Below the pieces are notes generated by a model. It was given only the letters and a program-made list of their open reading frames with translations, was not told where the DNA came from and did no database searches. Shown here in pieces: positions 63,201-64,000 of a stretch of 64,000 bases of DNA; the first letter of the stretch is position 1; every line of letters begins with the position of its first letter. The DNA comes from Planococcus wigleyi (GTDB lineage Bacteria > Bacillota > Bacilli > Bacillales_A > Planococcaceae). The stretch covers positions 837,855 to 901,854 of the forward strand of contig NZ_JACSPU010000001.1 of NCBI RefSeq assembly GCF_014836985.1, in the 5' to 3' direction. Position numbers and translations under genes: made by a program.

Positions 63201-64000
63201 AATATGGAATAGTGTCGTCGGGAAGCTTTGGATTACGATCCTGCTTCTCGTTTCCTTTGTCCTTTTTATTGTGACAGTCCTGCTTTTGGAGTTTCTTGGG
63301 AACTATCACAGTGAAACAGTGGAAGAAGCACTGAACAGTGAAGCGAACATGATTGCCAACATTTTTAACGAACATGACGAAGTGGAAACTTCACTCGAGG
63401 TCATTAAAGATGTATTAGGTCCGGAGACCAATGCGGTTATCGCTGAGGAGCCTTATGAAAACAGCTATTACATTCATGATGGGTTGAATGGCGATGACAC
63501 GAGAGAAAAAATATTAAATGAACCGTCCTTCCAAAAAGTTTTTGAAACCAGTGAAACTGTCATGAAGGAAATGCTGTTGCCTTCATTGACAGAAGAAAAT
63601 CGCCTTGAGTCCTATATTGTTCTGGCAAACCCTCTAAAGACCAGTGAAGAGCAGCATGGCGTAGTATTTATCTATCAATCCCTTGAAGTGATGGACCGAA
63701 CAGCAGAGCGGACTACAAATATCGTCTTTCTGTCCGCATTTATCGCTCTAGTATTAACGACCTTTTTTGCGTTCTTTTTGTCGTCGCGGATTACGTCGCC
63801 GCTCCGTAAAATCCGGGAAGGCGCATTCGAATTGGCGAAAGGGAACTTCGATACTAAGGTCACAGCCTCTTCAAGTGATGAAATCGGCCAATTGGCTACT
63901 GCTTTTAATCAGATGGGCCGCCAGTTGAAGCATCATGTCGAAGTGATCAATCAGGAGAAGGAGCAATTATCCAGTATTTTGACATCCATGGCCGACATCG
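63193..64000 (+). CDS. resE: Sensor histidine kinase ResE (partial, runs off the window)
   Basis: Starts at ATG 63193, 8 bases inside the resD end, after GAGG. The first 269 codons show a membrane helix (LWITILLLVSFVLFIVTVLL), an extracellular sensing loop of about 130 residues, a second helix (IVFLSAFIALVLTTFFAFFL), a HAMP domain (SSRITSPLRKIREGAFELAKG) and the beginning of a PAS region (LSSILTSMADI). The kinase domain is beyond the window edge. Confidence 0.93.
   Translation, partial: MNRIWNSVVGKLWITILLLVSFVLFIVTVLLLEFLGNYHSETVEEALNSEANMIANIFNEHDEVETSLEVIKDVLGPETNAVIAEEPYENSYYIHDGLNGDDTREKILNEPSFQKVFETSETVMKEMLLPSLTEENRLESYIVLANPLKTSEEQHGVVFIYQSLEVMDRTAERTTNIVFLSAFIALVLTTFFAFFLSSRITSPLRKIREGAFELAKGNFDTKVTASSSDEIGQLATAFNQMGRQLKHHVEVINQEKEQLSSILTSMADI

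Overview
The window looks like chromosome of a low-to-moderate G+C Gram-positive bacterium of the Planococcaceae, most like Planococcus/Planomicrobium. This is inferred from gene order and protein similarity remembered from Bacillus subtilis, not from a search. Many blocks keep B. subtilis order (rny-ymdB-ricA-mutS-mutL; miaA-hfq; ynbB-glnR-glnA; lexA/yneA-yneB-ynzC-tkt-yneF; nudF-fur-xerD-deoB; ribT-scpA-scpB-rluB-resABCDE). Genes that normally sit in these blocks are missing, several of them sporulation genes: spoVS, cotE, dacB-spmAB, spoVA and the riboflavin genes. miaB survives only as a decayed remnant.

Layout. 1-10.6 kb: RNA turnover and mismatch repair (RNase Y, YmdB, RicA, MutS, MutL), a lipase-like hydrolase, then miaA-hfq. 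10.6-18.2 kb: rhodanese, TRIC-type channel, YnbB, the glnRA operon with two GlnR boxes, and several small unknown genes. 18.2-23.5 kb: a divergent lexA/yneA SOS locus with four LexA-like operators, transketolase and YneF. 23.5-32.4 kb: HMG-CoA lyase and thiolase, a transporter, a surface-anchored (SLH) metallophosphoesterase and an oxidoreductase. 32.4-48.2 kb: an anaerobic nitrate respiration island. It holds narGHJI, the oxygen/nitrate-sensing nreABC system, two hemerythrin-like proteins, a NarK-type transporter fused to a PAS sensor domain, moaA and a Crp/Fnr regulator. 48.2-64 kb: housekeeping genes for ADP-ribose hydrolysis, Fur, XerD, nucleoside salvage, lysine synthesis, chromosome condensation and cytochrome c biogenesis (res), ending inside resE.

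The nitrate island can be read as one circuit. NreB carries the C-X2-C-X11-C-X2-C iron-sulfur motif and NreA a GAF fold. NreC-like palindromes (AAGGG-N4-CCCTT type) lie upstream of narG, narK and the divergent hemerythrin/SEC-C operon. In the narG and narK promoters the box is exactly the same distance from the -10 element. The most unusual protein is the narK product, a complete nitrate/nitrite major facilitator followed by a PAS domain, which suggests a transporter with its own cytoplasmic sensor.

A family of about 125-bp repeats with a conserved palindromic core recurs in at least five intergenic places, including a tandem array of three full units and one truncated unit at 3486-3933. A second repeat type occupies the tkt-yneF gap.
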